Below are positions 1 through 10,016 of a stretch of DNA of 64,000 nucleotides, in pieces. The notes below the pieces were generated by a model. That model worked only from the letters and a program-made list of their open reading frames with translations. It made no database searches and was not told the DNA's origin. The position numbers were made by a program, and so were the translations under genes. Position 1 is the stretch's first letter; each line of letters begins with the position of its first letter. The stretch comes from Ignavibacteriae bacterium HGW-Ignavibacteriae-1 (GTDB taxonomy: Bacteria; Bacteroidota; Ignavibacteria; Kapaibacteriales; UBA2268): the NCBI GenBank assembly GCA_002839825.1, contig PGYU01000022.1, positions 1-64,000 on the forward strand, written 5' to 3'.

Positions 1-2878
1 CAAATTCGCTAACAACGGAATCCTTCAAGGAACCCACCAAAACTTGGAGCATATCAATATCTCTTGATGATGCAATTGGCTCTACGATGGAAAATACTGC
101 ATCAGACACATCAGACTGCAAAATAGTAGGCACAGAAAGTTTTATCACCCATACGTCACTCTGTCCATTATTCACTGATACATCACCGTCGTTGGAATTT
201 GAGTAACCGGCAACGATATATCCACCATCACTTGTCACTTTTAAAGAGCTTGCATAATCAGCATCACTTCCACCATAAGTCTTTTGCCATTTGATACTTC
301 CATCATTACCTAACATCATCACCCATACATCAAACCCACCTTTATTTTCTGTGATATCACCGTCCTTGGATTGAGTGTTTGCTAATACTATATAACTATT
401 ATCACTTGTCTCTTGGATGTAGCTGGCTGCATCAGTACGACTTCCCCCAAATGTCTTCTGCCATTCAATGTCTCCAACTATACTCAATTTCAACACCCAG
501 GAGTCCCAGCCACCCTTGTTCTCAATTACATCTCCTTCATCTGAATCAGAACTACCGGCGACTATATACCCACCATCACTCGTCTGTTGGATGAAATCTG
601 CTTGATCATAAGAATAGCCACCATATGATCTTTCCCATTCTATAATTCCATCAACGCTTAATTTCATTATCCATATATCATTATAGCCATTATTTTCTGT
701 TATATCACCATCATTTGAGTCAGTATAAGCTGCTAATATAAAACCACCGTCACTTGTCTCTTGGATATAAGTAGCTCTGTCACTAGCTCTCCCACCATAG
801 GTCTTCTGCCATTCGAGACTGCCATCACTTCTTAATTTCATTACCCATGAGTCCCATCCACCCTTGTTTTCTGTTACATCGCCGTCTTTTGAACGAGTAA
901 ATCCCGCAACAATATATCCACCTTCCCTCGTTTCTTGGATGGAATAAGCGTAATCCAAAGCAGTTCCACCAAAAGTTCGTTGCCATTCGATACTACCATC
1001 TATTCTTAATTTCAATATCCAAACGTCACTTTCACCCTTGTTTTCAGTTACATCGCCGTCATTTGAATAAGTATATGCTGCTACTATAAAACCTCCATCC
1101 CTTGTCTCCCGGATTGATTTTGCCTCATCTCGATCAAGCCCTCCAAAAGTCTTTTGCCATTTAATTTTTCCATTAATGTTTAATTTCAATATCCATATGT
1201 CCCAAGAACCTTTATTCTCTGTTACATCCCTGTCATTTGATTCCGTCCAACCTGCAACGATATAGCCACCATCGCTGGTCTCTTGAATAGAATTTGCTCT
1301 TTCTTCTTTACTTCCACCATAAGTCTTTTGCCATTCGATTTGAGGAGCAGGATTATCCGAATCCGGGTCTAATATTCCGTCGCCTTGGCTCACTCTTACC
1401 AAACATTGATTGCTTGTCGGTCGCGGAATATTGTTCCATTTGTAAATTAATTCGCTTGCAGTATTAGTAATGGTTTGCCATTTTTGACCATTATCTATGC
1501 TGTATTCTAAAAGCACTTTATCGTCAGCCGGAATACCGTCCCAAGTTATTACCGTATCACTGCCGACTGCAAAAGTTTCGCCACCGTTAGGATGTGTCAG
1601 ATTTAGGGTTTGCGTTGATGCATTTTTGTCTTTATACCCGCCTCTTGCGTAATATACCATAGGGCATGGCTCACTTTCAAACTCAAACCTGCTGAAGCTG
1701 TAACTGCTGTCAATTGGAGTGTAACTTACTGTTAGTTCCATACTTTCACCTTGATTCAATACAAAATTTGTAGGCGAAATCGTAAAGTCACCATTATTGC
1801 TCGTAATATTTGTTACAGTGAAATCAGCATTTAATGCTGTTACTGTCACTTTTTCTTCAACTTTCACACCTACAACAGGATAAGCAAATTTCACGGATGT
1901 AGGATTGAAATTTACTGTTCCTACAGATGCATTAGGACTTTGGTAGCTTCCAGTTGCTTTTGCACCCAAATCCTTATTTTGTAATTCAACATTAGTTATA
2001 CCTGTTATGCACGATATTCCGCTTTCCCATTCTATTTCACAAGGCGTTCCACCTTGGGCTAAATGTTGTATTGACATACCTATTTCTTGGGCAGCCGTTA
2101 AAGAAGTTACACCATCATATAAATAACCACCTGTAAAATCTGCCAGTTCTTTGAGGGATTTTTTTATACCATTAGGGCTTGCTTCGAGTCCTGAATATAT
2201 AACTGCAAAAAAAGTAATATTATACTGGGAACAAATATCTTTACATAACTTTAGCTCTTGTTCGGGCAATTCAGTCCACCAAGCATCGGTATATAATACT
2301 GCTACTCGCTTATTTAATCCGGTTTTCGCTATATTTAACAAACCAGTCAATCTATTTAATAAATGTTCAAAAAAATCATTACCTCCACGGGCTATTATTG
2401 GATCGATTGCTGATAAAATTTGGGATTTATATACTGTAAAATCTTGAATAATAAGTGCTTTGTGATCACAAGTTTGCAAAGCAAATTCTGATGGTGGCAT
2501 CGGAACTATACTGCATAATTCTTTTGCAGTTAATTTACCAAGTTCAAGAGGAATTTTACCATAATCACTAACAGACATAGAACCGGATACATCTAAACTC
2601 ATAGCGATGGAAACCGCTATAGGTTGCTTCGGCTGCGGACAACTAACAAATGTTACATTTCGTTCTACCCCATTTTCAGTAACTTCTAAATCGGATGGAG
2701 ATAGATTTATGAGCTTCCCTCCAGCATCTAAAGCATAAAATTTCGCTTTGATGGTCGGGAAATTTGAAATGTCAATGTCGAACAATGATAGGCTCTGCCC
2801 GCTTACATGATTTACGCAAAGCACTAAAAGCACGAGTGCTACAGCGAAAAAGCTTTGAATTTTGATGGGGTTTTTCAT
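1..2878 (-). CDS. Giant modular secreted protein, VWA plus 58-residue repeats (C-terminus cut by window edge)
   Basis: About 959 codons are visible; the gene runs off the left edge. It opens with a signal peptide (MKNPIKIQSFFAVAL..., ending near SGQ). A von Willebrand A-like domain follows at about residues 79-256, with a metal-site motif DVSGSM, a GGND loop and a weaker TDA third motif. Then come an abnormal-spindle/HYDIN-like Ig module (about 326-412), a Kre9/Knh1-like module with HPNGGETF (about 423-496), and seven copies of a 58-residue EWQKTYGG repeat (about 513-918). The visible end enters the same ILQSDVSDAVFSIVEP linker as its neighbours, so a T9SS sorting tail probably lies beyond the edge; this is inference. 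It is the last visible gene of a run beginning with the OmpA-family gene, 11 bp after its upstream paralogue. Likely a cell-surface or secreted binding protein; the ligand is unknown. Confidence 0.85.
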   Translation of the reverse strand, partial: MKNPIKIQSFFAVALVLLVLCVNHVSGQSLSLFDIDISNFPTIKAKFYALDAGGKLINLSPSDLEVTENGVERNVTFVSCPQPKQPIAVSIAMSLDVSGSMSVSDYGKIPLELGKLTAKELCSIVPMPPSEFALQTCDHKALIIQDFTVYKSQILSAIDPIIARGGNDFFEHLLNRLTGLLNIAKTGLNKRVAVLYTDAWWTELPEQELKLCKDICSQYNITFFAVIYSGLEASPNGIKKSLKELADFTGGYLYDGVTSLTAAQEIGMSIQHLAQGGTPCEIEWESGISCITGITNVELQNKDLGAKATGSYQSPNASVGTVNFNPTSVKFAYPVVGVKVEEKVTVTALNADFTVTNITSNNGDFTISPTNFVLNQGESMELTVSYTPIDSSYSFSRFEFESEPCPMVYYARGGYKDKNASTQTLNLTHPNGGETFAVGSDTVITWDGIPADDKVLLEYSIDNGQKWQTITNTASELIYKWNNIPRPTSNQCLVRVSQGDGILDPDSDNPAPQIEWQKTYGGSKEERANSIQETSDGGYIVAGWTESNDRDVTENKGSWDIWILKLNINGKIKWQKTFGGLDRDEAKSIRETRDGGFIVAAYTYSNDGDVTENKGESDVWILKLRIDGSIEWQRTFGGTALDYAYSIQETREGGYIVAGFTRSKDGDVTENKGGWDSWVMKLRSDGSLEWQKTYGGRASDRATYIQETSDGGFILAAYTDSNDGDITENNGYNDIWIMKLSVDGIIEWERSYGGYSYDQADFIQQTSDGGYIVAGSSDSDEGDVIENKGGWDSWVLKLSIVGDIEWQKTFGGSRTDAASYIQETSDNSYIVLANTQSKDGDITENKGGFDVWVMMLGNDGSIKWQKTYGGSDADYASSLKVTSDGGYIVAGYSNSNDGDVSVNNGQSDVWVIKLSVPTILQSDVSDAVFSIVEPIASSRDIDMLQVLVGSLKDSVVSEF
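122..1339 (-). repeat. Seven coding copies of a 174-bp (58-residue) repeat
   Basis: Seven in-frame copies encode units of the form IEWQKTYGG...SIQETSDGGYIVAG...SNDGDVTENKG..DVWILKL. W, the GG pair, the DGGYIVAG core and the ENKG...W end are nearly invariant, while residues between them vary. Seven copies fit a closed seven-bladed beta-propeller; that fold is inferred. Confidence 0.85.
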
Positions 2879-2889
2879 AAAGCACCAGT

Positions 2890-5505
2890 TTATCTCATTA
2901 TAATTAGATTTTTTGTAGTGATGTAAGTTGGTGTTATTAAAACTAAATAATATTGTCCCGAACTTAAATCCGAGATGTCGCATTTGAGGCTTTGGGCTCC
3001 AAGTGTGCCAATAGTCTGCTTGAATAGCTCTTTTACTTTTTCGCCTTGCATATTATAAATCAACAATTCCGTCTGTCCTTCCTCGTTTAATAGCAAATCC
3101 ACTTCGAGTAAGTTCTCTGCGGGGTTGGGGTTCACGCTTTCGATTCCGGCTTTGCTGTTTGCATTGAAGAGTCGTGTGCCACCTTCATAACAAATGCCGA
3201 GAAGTTTGAATGTGCCGTCTTCGTGGGAAATTGTGGTGTTGCCGCCAATTGCTTCGATGTTTGTCAATTCGAGTTTGCTGATTTCGGCATTCCCAAGACC
3301 CGCTCTGAACCATACAGTAGCAAGAGTATCACCGGTTTCAACATCAACAGGTAAATCTTCAATTTTGATTTTTGCATTACGGTCGTCTATGTAATCCATC
3401 GGGAAGTCAAGCGGATAGAGCATACTCGGGTTGAAATTGAGTTCTAAACTGAAACTTTCAGTGCGAGAAAATTTCAATAAGTAGCTGTCTGTGACAATAA
3501 TATAGACTTTCACGCCATCTGTGGCATATCCTTCAGCATCTAATACTTTGAGTGTTATAGCCGATGAATCAATTATCCCTTCGCCGATGATGCTTTGCTT
3601 CAGGGTATCTGATTGAGTTATGATTACGATTTCTGCTGTATGAAGACCGACTCTATTTGGCACGAATCGAAATTCACCGAAATAACTATCATTGGGCTCA
3701 ATTGTATATACGGGTAACCCTGCTACAAGTGAGAAAGCAGAAGCATCCGCACCTTGGATGTATAATGAATCCACTCTGAATTTCCAAGTCCCGACATTAC
3801 TCACAAATTCGTTTATAACGGAATCCTTCGTAGCGCCGACTAACACTTGGAGCATATCAATATCCTTTGATGAAGCAATTGGCTCTACGATGGAAAATGC
3901 TGCATCAGAAACATCTGATTGCAAAATTGAAGTTCCGGCGAGTTTTACCACCCATACGTCACTCTGTCCCTTATTCTCTGTAACATCACCGTCGTTGGAA
4001 TTTGAGAAACCGGCAACGATATAGCTACCATCACTCGTCTCTTGAATTGATCTTAATCCGTCAGATAATGTACCACCGTAAGTTTTTTGCCATTCAATAC
4101 TTCCATCAATTTCATATTTTATCACCAATGCGTCACTCATTCCCTTATTTTTTGTGACATCACCGTTGTTTGAGCCAGTTGAGCCTACAATAACATAGCC
4201 ACCATTGCTCGCCTCTTGAACGGAACGGAAACTATCAGATCCTGATCCACCAAAGGTATTTTGCCATTCAAGACTCCCATCAAAGCGTAATTTTAGCACC
4301 CATGCGTCCCAACTACCTTTATTATTAGTTATATCGCCATCGTTAGACTCTGCAAAACCCACAACAATATAGCCACCATCTTTGGTCTCATGAGCAGAAA
4401 ATGCAAATTCCAAAGAACTTCCTCCAAAAGACATTTGCCATTCGATGTTCCCATCAGTACTTAATTTTAAAATCCATACGTCATGTTCACCCTTATTCTT
4501 TGATACATCTCCATCATTTGATCTTGACTGACCAGCAACAATATATCCGCCATCTCGAGTCTTTTCGATTGAATTTGCATAGTCTGTTTCGCTTCCTCCA
4601 AATGTCTTTTGCCATTCAATATTTCCATCAATACTTAGTTTCACAACCCATACGTCACCTAAACCTTTACTATCTGTTACATCACCGTCTTCTGAACTCG
4701 CATTACCAGCTACGATATAACCACCATCACTTGTCTCTTGAATGGATTGTGCAAAATCTAAATGTCTGCCACCAAAAGTCTTTTGCCATTCAAGACTCCC
4801 ATCAAAAGTTAATTTCAATATCCATACATCGTAATCGTAATAGCCTTTATTCTCAGTTACATCGCCATCATTAGACCTTGTCCAACCTGCAACTATATAA
4901 CCACTATCTTTCGTTTCTTTAATTGAATACGCAAAATCCTCATTACTTCCACCGTAGGTCTTTTGCCATTCAATAATTCCATCAATCGTTAATTTAAATA
5001 TCCAGACGTCGTAATCGCCTTTATTCTCAGTTACATCGCCATCATTAGACCGAGACTCACCAACAACGATATAACCACCATCACTCGTTTCTTGAATAGA
5101 GTACGCTCTATCATCTTTACTACCACCATAGGTCTTTTGCCATTCGATTTGAGGTGCAGGATTATTTGGGTCTATTTGGTTGACTCTTATTAAACATCGA
5201 TTGCTTGTTGGTTTGGGGATATTCTTCCAAATGTAAGTTAATCCGCTTGCGTTATTAGTTATAGTTTGCCATTTTTGACCATTATCTGTGCTGTATTCCA
5301 AATGCACCCTGTCTGAAGGCAGAACACCTTCCCAAGTTATAACTGTATCGCTACCGACTACGAAAGTTTCGCCACCGTTCGGGTGTGTCAGTTTTAGAGT
5401 CTGGCTTTGGAGAGTCAAGCTCTGTCCGCTTACATGATTTACGAACAGCACTAAAAATAGTAGCGCTACAGCGAAAAGGCTTTGTTTATTAAGGGTGTTT
5501 TTCAT
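2890..5505 (-). CDS. T9SS-exported repeat protein without VWA, with cohesin-like module
   Basis: 871 residues. Signal peptide at 1-27, then directly the Kre9/Knh1-like module (HPNGGETFVVGSDTVITW, about 35-108), seven 58-residue EWQKTYGG repeats (about 116-523), an Ig-like linker module (about 535-645), a cohesin-like stretch (about 650-772), and a C-terminal type A sorting domain starting at NPNPAENLLEV and ending NLIIMR. Compared with its neighbours it lacks both the VWA domain and the L-type lectin. The last about 70 residues are almost identical to those of the 1494-residue paralogue. Only 13 bp separate it from the gene upstream and 11 bp from the one downstream, so it is cotranscribed. 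Expected to be exported through the outer membrane by T9SS and attached to the surface or released. The cohesin-like call is by pattern only. Confidence 0.88.
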   Translation of the reverse strand: MKNTLNKQSLFAVALLFLVLFVNHVSGQSLTLQSQTLKLTHPNGGETFVVGSDTVITWEGVLPSDRVHLEYSTDNGQKWQTITNNASGLTYIWKNIPKPTSNRCLIRVNQIDPNNPAPQIEWQKTYGGSKDDRAYSIQETSDGGYIVVGESRSNDGDVTENKGDYDVWIFKLTIDGIIEWQKTYGGSNEDFAYSIKETKDSGYIVAGWTRSNDGDVTENKGYYDYDVWILKLTFDGSLEWQKTFGGRHLDFAQSIQETSDGGYIVAGNASSEDGDVTDSKGLGDVWVVKLSIDGNIEWQKTFGGSETDYANSIEKTRDGGYIVAGQSRSNDGDVSKNKGEHDVWILKLSTDGNIEWQMSFGGSSLEFAFSAHETKDGGYIVVGFAESNDGDITNNKGSWDAWVLKLRFDGSLEWQNTFGGSGSDSFRSVQEASNGGYVIVGSTGSNNGDVTKNKGMSDALVIKYEIDGSIEWQKTYGGTLSDGLRSIQETSDGSYIVAGFSNSNDGDVTENKGQSDVWVVKLAGTSILQSDVSDAAFSIVEPIASSKDIDMLQVLVGATKDSVINEFVSNVGTWKFRVDSLYIQGADASAFSLVAGLPVYTIEPNDSYFGEFRFVPNRVGLHTAEIVIITQSDTLKQSIIGEGIIDSSAITLKVLDAEGYATDGVKVYIIVTDSYLLKFSRTESFSLELNFNPSMLYPLDFPMDYIDDRNAKIKIEDLPVDVETGDTLATVWFRAGLGNAEISKLELTNIEAIGGNTTISHEDGTFKLLGICYEGGTRLFNANSKAGIESVNPNPAENLLEVDLLLNEEGQTELLIYNMQGEKVKELFKQTIGTLGAQSLKCDISDLSSGQYYLVLITPTYITTKNLIIMR
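3935..5158 (-). repeat. Seven coding copies of the 58-residue repeat
   Basis: Seven in-frame units of about 174 bp. The second has a two-residue insertion (YYDYDVW). The sixth is the most diverged (VIKYEIDG end). The copy number matches the partial paralogue at 122-1339. Confidence 0.85.
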
Positions 5506-5518
5506 AAATCACCTTTTT

Positions 5519-8500
5519 TTATCTCATTATAATCAAATTTTTTGTAGTGATGTAAGTTGGTGTAATCAATACTAAATAATAATGACCCGAGCTTAAGTCA
5601 GAAATGTCGCATTTGAGGCTTTGGGCTCCAAGTGTGCCAATAGTCTGCTTAAACAGTTCTTTTACTTTTTCGCCTTGCATATTGTAGATCAGTAGCTCTG
5701 TCTGTCCTTCCTCGTTTAATTGCAAATCTATTTCGAGCATATTTTCCGAGGGGTTGGGAGAGATTCTGACTATTCCTTGATTTGATTTTGGTGTATTATA
5801 GACACTAAGTGGGGAATTTTTGCATGGAACAATCCAATCATTAATATTATGCACCTGAAAAGCGCGACCGGTGGCAGATGTAAATCCAACATAGCCAAAT
5901 TCACCATCCTCGAGACTCAAATATTCCGGTAAATCTATGTCATCCAAAGTAAGTACTGGTTCGGTGAACATGCGTTCATTATTTAAATAAATGTTCAATC
6001 TTTTTAATGCATAATTATAAGCTATACGAACATAATAAACTGAGTCTTGTTCCAAAAGCATGATATTTTTGTTCATTGCAAGTGTTGATTCCTTGATGCT
6101 GTGGTCGGCTGTGTTAGGCTCTGGTCCTAAAGATTGGATTGCAATATGATTTCCGTTCGGGTCATACGGGTTGCGGAATAAATCAATTTCAATCGCCAAG
6201 CTGTTACGAAATCCTGTGTATCCGATATCATCGCCTTGTTCGCCGAGTGAAGGGTTGAATTCATTTAATATTACAAATGCTAAGCCACCCGCGCCGGGCA
6301 GTGATGTTTCTTCCATACCGCCATTGTCGCCGTCAGTATAGTTAAATTTAAACTCTGTGAAAAAATCCTTTTTGAAAGATAATTTTTCTTTCATCCACAC
6401 GGCGCCTAAGTTAAATTCGAAGGCTTCGGTCAATTCGATGTGTAAATCATCTCGTTTTGTATTGCCCAAGAAAACCAAATTTTCATCGTTTGGAGTGACG
6501 ATATTTTCATTGACAAGGACATCGAAATGAGTTGTATCAGTCATCGTACCTTCGATTTCGACATACAAGCTATAGCGTCCGGAATGGTGCAGTTGCGCAT
6601 TTGGGATTATGATATATTGTTGATCGGATGTGAAACCGTTTGGTCCCATCCAGTGATACTGCCCCTTATGAACTTCGTTTGTAAATAAGTAAAGCAGGTC
6701 GCCGACGCACAATGGACTGAAAGAGAGGATTTTTGGTTCAAGCTGCCCATTGCCGAATAGCTGTACTATAGCTGGACTGCCTACTCCATCGTAATGGAAC
6801 TCTAAAGTACCACTCGTTCTGCCGAGCGACGAGGGCGCAAATCTGAGGTCCATCAAATGAGTTTCACCGGGCTGCAAAGTGAATGAACCTTCACCGTTTA
6901 TGGTAGAGAAATCTACGATATTCGGATAATTATGCTTCGTTGAAGTAATTGTTATAGGGCTATTGCTGACATTTTTAATTGTTTGAATTCTTAAGGAATC
7001 TTTGTGTGATTGGTAAGGAACATCCCCAAAATCAATCAAATTGTTGATTTTTTGGAGATGTGGCTCAACAATGTAGAAAACTGCATCGGAGATATCAGAT
7101 TGCAAAACAGTCGCCCCAACTGCAAGTTTTATCACCCAAAAATCTTCCAGACCCTTATTCTCCGTAACATCACCGTCATTTGATTTTGTATAACCTGCTA
7201 CGATGTAACCTTTATCACTCGTCTCTTGGATATTTCGTGAATCATCATTATTACTTCCTCCATAAGTTTGTTGCCATTCGAGACTTCCATCAGATTGTAC
7301 TTTTATTATCCATAAATCACCTTTACCCTTGTTTTCTGTGACATCACTGTCTAAAGATTCTGTATAACCTGCAACAATATAATCACCATCATCAGTCTCT
7401 TGGATGAAATATGCACGCTCATGAAGACTCCCACCATACGTCTTTTGCCATTCAAGACTTCCATCAAGCTTTAATTTCATTATACAGATGTCACTATTAC
7501 CCTTATTTTCAGATAGATCACCGTCATTTGACCAAGTATAACCTACCATGATATAACCACCATTTCTTAATTCTTGGATGTAAGTTGAGAAATCATTATT
7601 ACTACCTCCATAAGTCTTTTGCCATTCGATATTTCCACTATTACTAAGTTTCAATACCCACATGTCATTTTGACCTTTGTTTTCTGTAACATCACCGTCC
7701 TTTGAAATAGTATTAGCTGAAATCACATAACCACCATCAATGGTTTGTTGAATTGAAAATGCTACGTCACGGCCACTTCCTCCATAAGTCTTTTGCCATT
7801 CTATATTTCCATTACTACTTAGTTTCAGTACCCATATGTCTTCAACACCTTTATTCTGGGCTATATCACCGTCATCTGAGTCTGTATAACCTGCAACGAT
7901 ATAACCACCGTCACTCGTCTCTTTTACGCTATGTACATAATCACTTTCACTTCCGCCATACGTCTTTTGCCATTCTATGTTTCCATCAATGCTTAATTTA
8001 AAAACCCAAATGTCAAACAAACCTTTATTCTCAGTTATATCTCCGTCGTTAGAGAAAGTATCTCCTGAAACGATATATCCACCATCTCGTGTCTCTTGGA
8101 TAGATTTTGCATCATCTCCTGAACTTCCTCCATATTTTTTTTGCCATTCGATATCTCCATCTCTATTTAATTTAAAAATCCATATGTTTCCATTTCCTTT
8201 AGTATCTGTTAAATCGCCATCAATTGACCAAGTAGTACCCGCTACTATATAACCATCATCCCTAGTCTGTTGAATGTAATTTGTAAAATCACCTTCACTT
8301 CCCCCATAAGTCTTTTGCCATTCAATACTTCCATCAAAGCGCAACTTTAATATCCATATGTCGTGATCACCTTTATTTTCATTAATATCACCATCATTGG
8401 ACAATGTAGAACTCGCTACTATAAAACCATTATCTCTCGTCTCTTGAATGAAATACGCTCCTTCGACATCACTACCTCCAAATGTCTTTTGCCATTCGAT

Positions 8501-10003
8501 TTGAGGCGCGGGATTATCAGGGTCTGAATCGTTAGTCACCCCACCTTGACTAACCCTGACCAAACACTGATTACTTGAAGGTTTGGGAACATTGGTCCAA
8601 TTGTAAGTTAATCCACTTGCATTTTTTGTTATTATTTGCCAATTTTGTCCATTATCATTACTATATTCCAAATGTACTTTATCTGAAGGCAGAATTCCCT
8701 CCCACGTAATAACCGTGTCGCTGCCAACTACGAAAGTTTCACCACCATTCGGGTGTGTCAATTTTAACGTCTGAACAGTTGGCTTTTTTCCTTTATAACC
8801 ACCACTTGCATAATATGTCATTGTGCATGGTTCGCTTTCGATTTCAAACTTGCAGTTGTTGTAGCCACTATCTGTCGGGGTATAACTTACGGTTAATTCC
8901 CTGCTTTCCTCTTCATAAAGTACAAAATTTGATGGTGATATAGTAAATGCGGCATTGCTCCCGATAATACTCGTTACATTGAAATTAGCATTTCTCGCCG
9001 TTATGGTTACTTTTTTCTCTACTTTAACTCCAATTTCAGGATTTAGAAATTTCACCGTTGGCGGATTAAATTCTAATTTTGCAACTGTTTCTATGGGACT
9101 TTTATAGCTTGTTATAGCTTTTAATCCCAAATCTAATATTTGTAATTCTACATTTGTCAATCCTGCTTTACATGAAATTCCACTTTCCCATACTATTTCA
9201 CAAGGGTCCCCATTTTGTGCTACTTGATAAATCATATGAAGTGCATTCTTTGCTTTTTCTAAATCATGATAAGGGATATTATTAATTGAAAAACCTCCTG
9301 TTTTAAATGACATTTCCTTGCACAGATCCGATGTATAATCATAATTGTCAAATATTACAAAATTTAATGTGACTCTTGATTGATTTGCTTTTTGTATTAT
9401 CATTGAAATTGAATTTTTATCAAAATGGCTGCAACTGCTTAACAACAAAACTACTTTCTTATATTTGCCTTTTTCTGCAACTGAAATACCACCTGTTAGA
9501 GGTCTAATCATAGCTCCAGTATGATCTTCCGAACTACTAAGTGTTTGTAAATTATTTATTGCAGATTCTAATCGATTCCTATCTGTTGTGAAATCTTGGT
9601 TAATATAACTATTACCATCAAAGCTAACTAAAGCGACTTCATTAGTTCCAATTTCTAACATATCAATCCAAGAAAGTAACACATTTTTGGCATTTTTTAA
9701 GTTATTATAAATTGTCACATCTACGAGTAGCACAACTGAAAGTCTCTCCGGATTTTGCATAGGACAATTCAAATTCGTAATTTCTCTATTAATTCCGTTT
9801 TCAGATACTATCAGTTCATTTTGTGTAGGTCGTATCAGATTTATGTCTTTATCAAATGCAATAAACTTCGCTTTGATTGTGGGGAAATTGGATATGTCAA
9901 GGTCGAACAATGACAGACTTTGTCCGCTTGCTTGATTTACGCAAAGCACTAAAAGCAGTAGTGCCACGGCGAAAAGGCTTTGTTTAATGATGGGGGTTTT
10001 CAT
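5519..10003 (-). CDS. Giant T9SS-exported protein: degenerate VWA, eight repeats, L-type lectin
   Basis: 1494 residues. Order: signal peptide (1-28); a VWA-like domain (about 89-254) whose metal site is lost (DVTIY where the paralogues have DVSGS, no GGTD, no TDG); HYDIN-like Ig module (about 308-401); Kre9-like module (about 411-481); eight 58-residue EWQKTYGG repeats (about 501-965); a second HYDIN-like module (about 981-1091); an Ig-like segment; an L-type (legume-like) lectin domain (about 1171-1391) with AIEIDLFRNPYDPNGNHIAI; and the type A sorting tail (about 1414-1494). The start has an AAAAAGG-type ribosome site inside the 13-bp gap after the upstream stop. The lectin suggests carbohydrate binding at the cell surface. 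The VWA fold may persist structurally without metal. Confidence 0.9.
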   Translation of the reverse strand: MKTPIIKQSLFAVALLLLVLCVNQASGQSLSLFDLDISNFPTIKAKFIAFDKDINLIRPTQNELIVSENGINREITNLNCPMQNPERLSVVLLVDVTIYNNLKNAKNVLLSWIDMLEIGTNEVALVSFDGNSYINQDFTTDRNRLESAINNLQTLSSSEDHTGAMIRPLTGGISVAEKGKYKKVVLLLSSCSHFDKNSISMIIQKANQSRVTLNFVIFDNYDYTSDLCKEMSFKTGGFSINNIPYHDLEKAKNALHMIYQVAQNGDPCEIVWESGISCKAGLTNVELQILDLGLKAITSYKSPIETVAKLEFNPPTVKFLNPEIGVKVEKKVTITARNANFNVTSIIGSNAAFTISPSNFVLYEEESRELTVSYTPTDSGYNNCKFEIESEPCTMTYYASGGYKGKKPTVQTLKLTHPNGGETFVVGSDTVITWEGILPSDKVHLEYSNDNGQNWQIITKNASGLTYNWTNVPKPSSNQCLVRVSQGGVTNDSDPDNPAPQIEWQKTFGGSDVEGAYFIQETRDNGFIVASSTLSNDGDINENKGDHDIWILKLRFDGSIEWQKTYGGSEGDFTNYIQQTRDDGYIVAGTTWSIDGDLTDTKGNGNIWIFKLNRDGDIEWQKKYGGSSGDDAKSIQETRDGGYIVSGDTFSNDGDITENKGLFDIWVFKLSIDGNIEWQKTYGGSESDYVHSVKETSDGGYIVAGYTDSDDGDIAQNKGVEDIWVLKLSSNGNIEWQKTYGGSGRDVAFSIQQTIDGGYVISANTISKDGDVTENKGQNDMWVLKLSNSGNIEWQKTYGGSNNDFSTYIQELRNGGYIMVGYTWSNDGDLSENKGNSDICIMKLKLDGSLEWQKTYGGSLHERAYFIQETDDGDYIVAGYTESLDSDVTENKGKGDLWIIKVQSDGSLEWQQTYGGSNNDDSRNIQETSDKGYIVAGYTKSNDGDVTENKGLEDFWVIKLAVGATVLQSDISDAVFYIVEPHLQKINNLIDFGDVPYQSHKDSLRIQTIKNVSNSPITITSTKHNYPNIVDFSTINGEGSFTLQPGETHLMDLRFAPSSLGRTSGTLEFHYDGVGSPAIVQLFGNGQLEPKILSFSPLCVGDLLYLFTNEVHKGQYHWMGPNGFTSDQQYIIIPNAQLHHSGRYSLYVEIEGTMTDTTHFDVLVNENIVTPNDENLVFLGNTKRDDLHIELTEAFEFNLGAVWMKEKLSFKKDFFTEFKFNYTDGDNGGMEETSLPGAGGLAFVILNEFNPSLGEQGDDIGYTGFRNSLAIEIDLFRNPYDPNGNHIAIQSLGPEPNTADHSIKESTLAMNKNIMLLEQDSVYYVRIAYNYALKRLNIYLNNERMFTEPVLTLDDIDLPEYLSLEDGEFGYVGFTSATGRAFQVHNINDWIVPCKNSPLSVYNTPKSNQGIVRISPNPSENMLEIDLQLNEEGQTELLIYNMQGEKVKELFKQTIGTLGAQSLKCDISDLSSGHYYLVLITPTYITTKNLIIMR
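7109..8500 (-). repeat. Eight coding copies of the 58-residue repeat
   Basis: Eight in-frame units of 174 bp, one more than in the two downstream paralogues. The EWQKTYGGS core is highly conserved across all eight. The extra unit fits either an eight-bladed propeller or gain of one unit by recombination. Confidence 0.85.
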
Positions 10004-10016
10004 AAAGTACCTTTTT

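Noticed and set aside
4401-4874. Plus-strand open frame of 157 codons inside the minus-strand repeat gene
   Set aside because: Opposite-strand shadow of the 58-residue repeats, with a low-complexity His/Tyr/Leu product and no ribosome site. The same applies to other plus-strand frames in 1-16650.
122-8500. CRISPR-like periodic repeats
   Set aside because: The period is 174 bp, in frame, and the repeats encode conserved protein units with variable loops; there are no short constant repeats with unique spacers.
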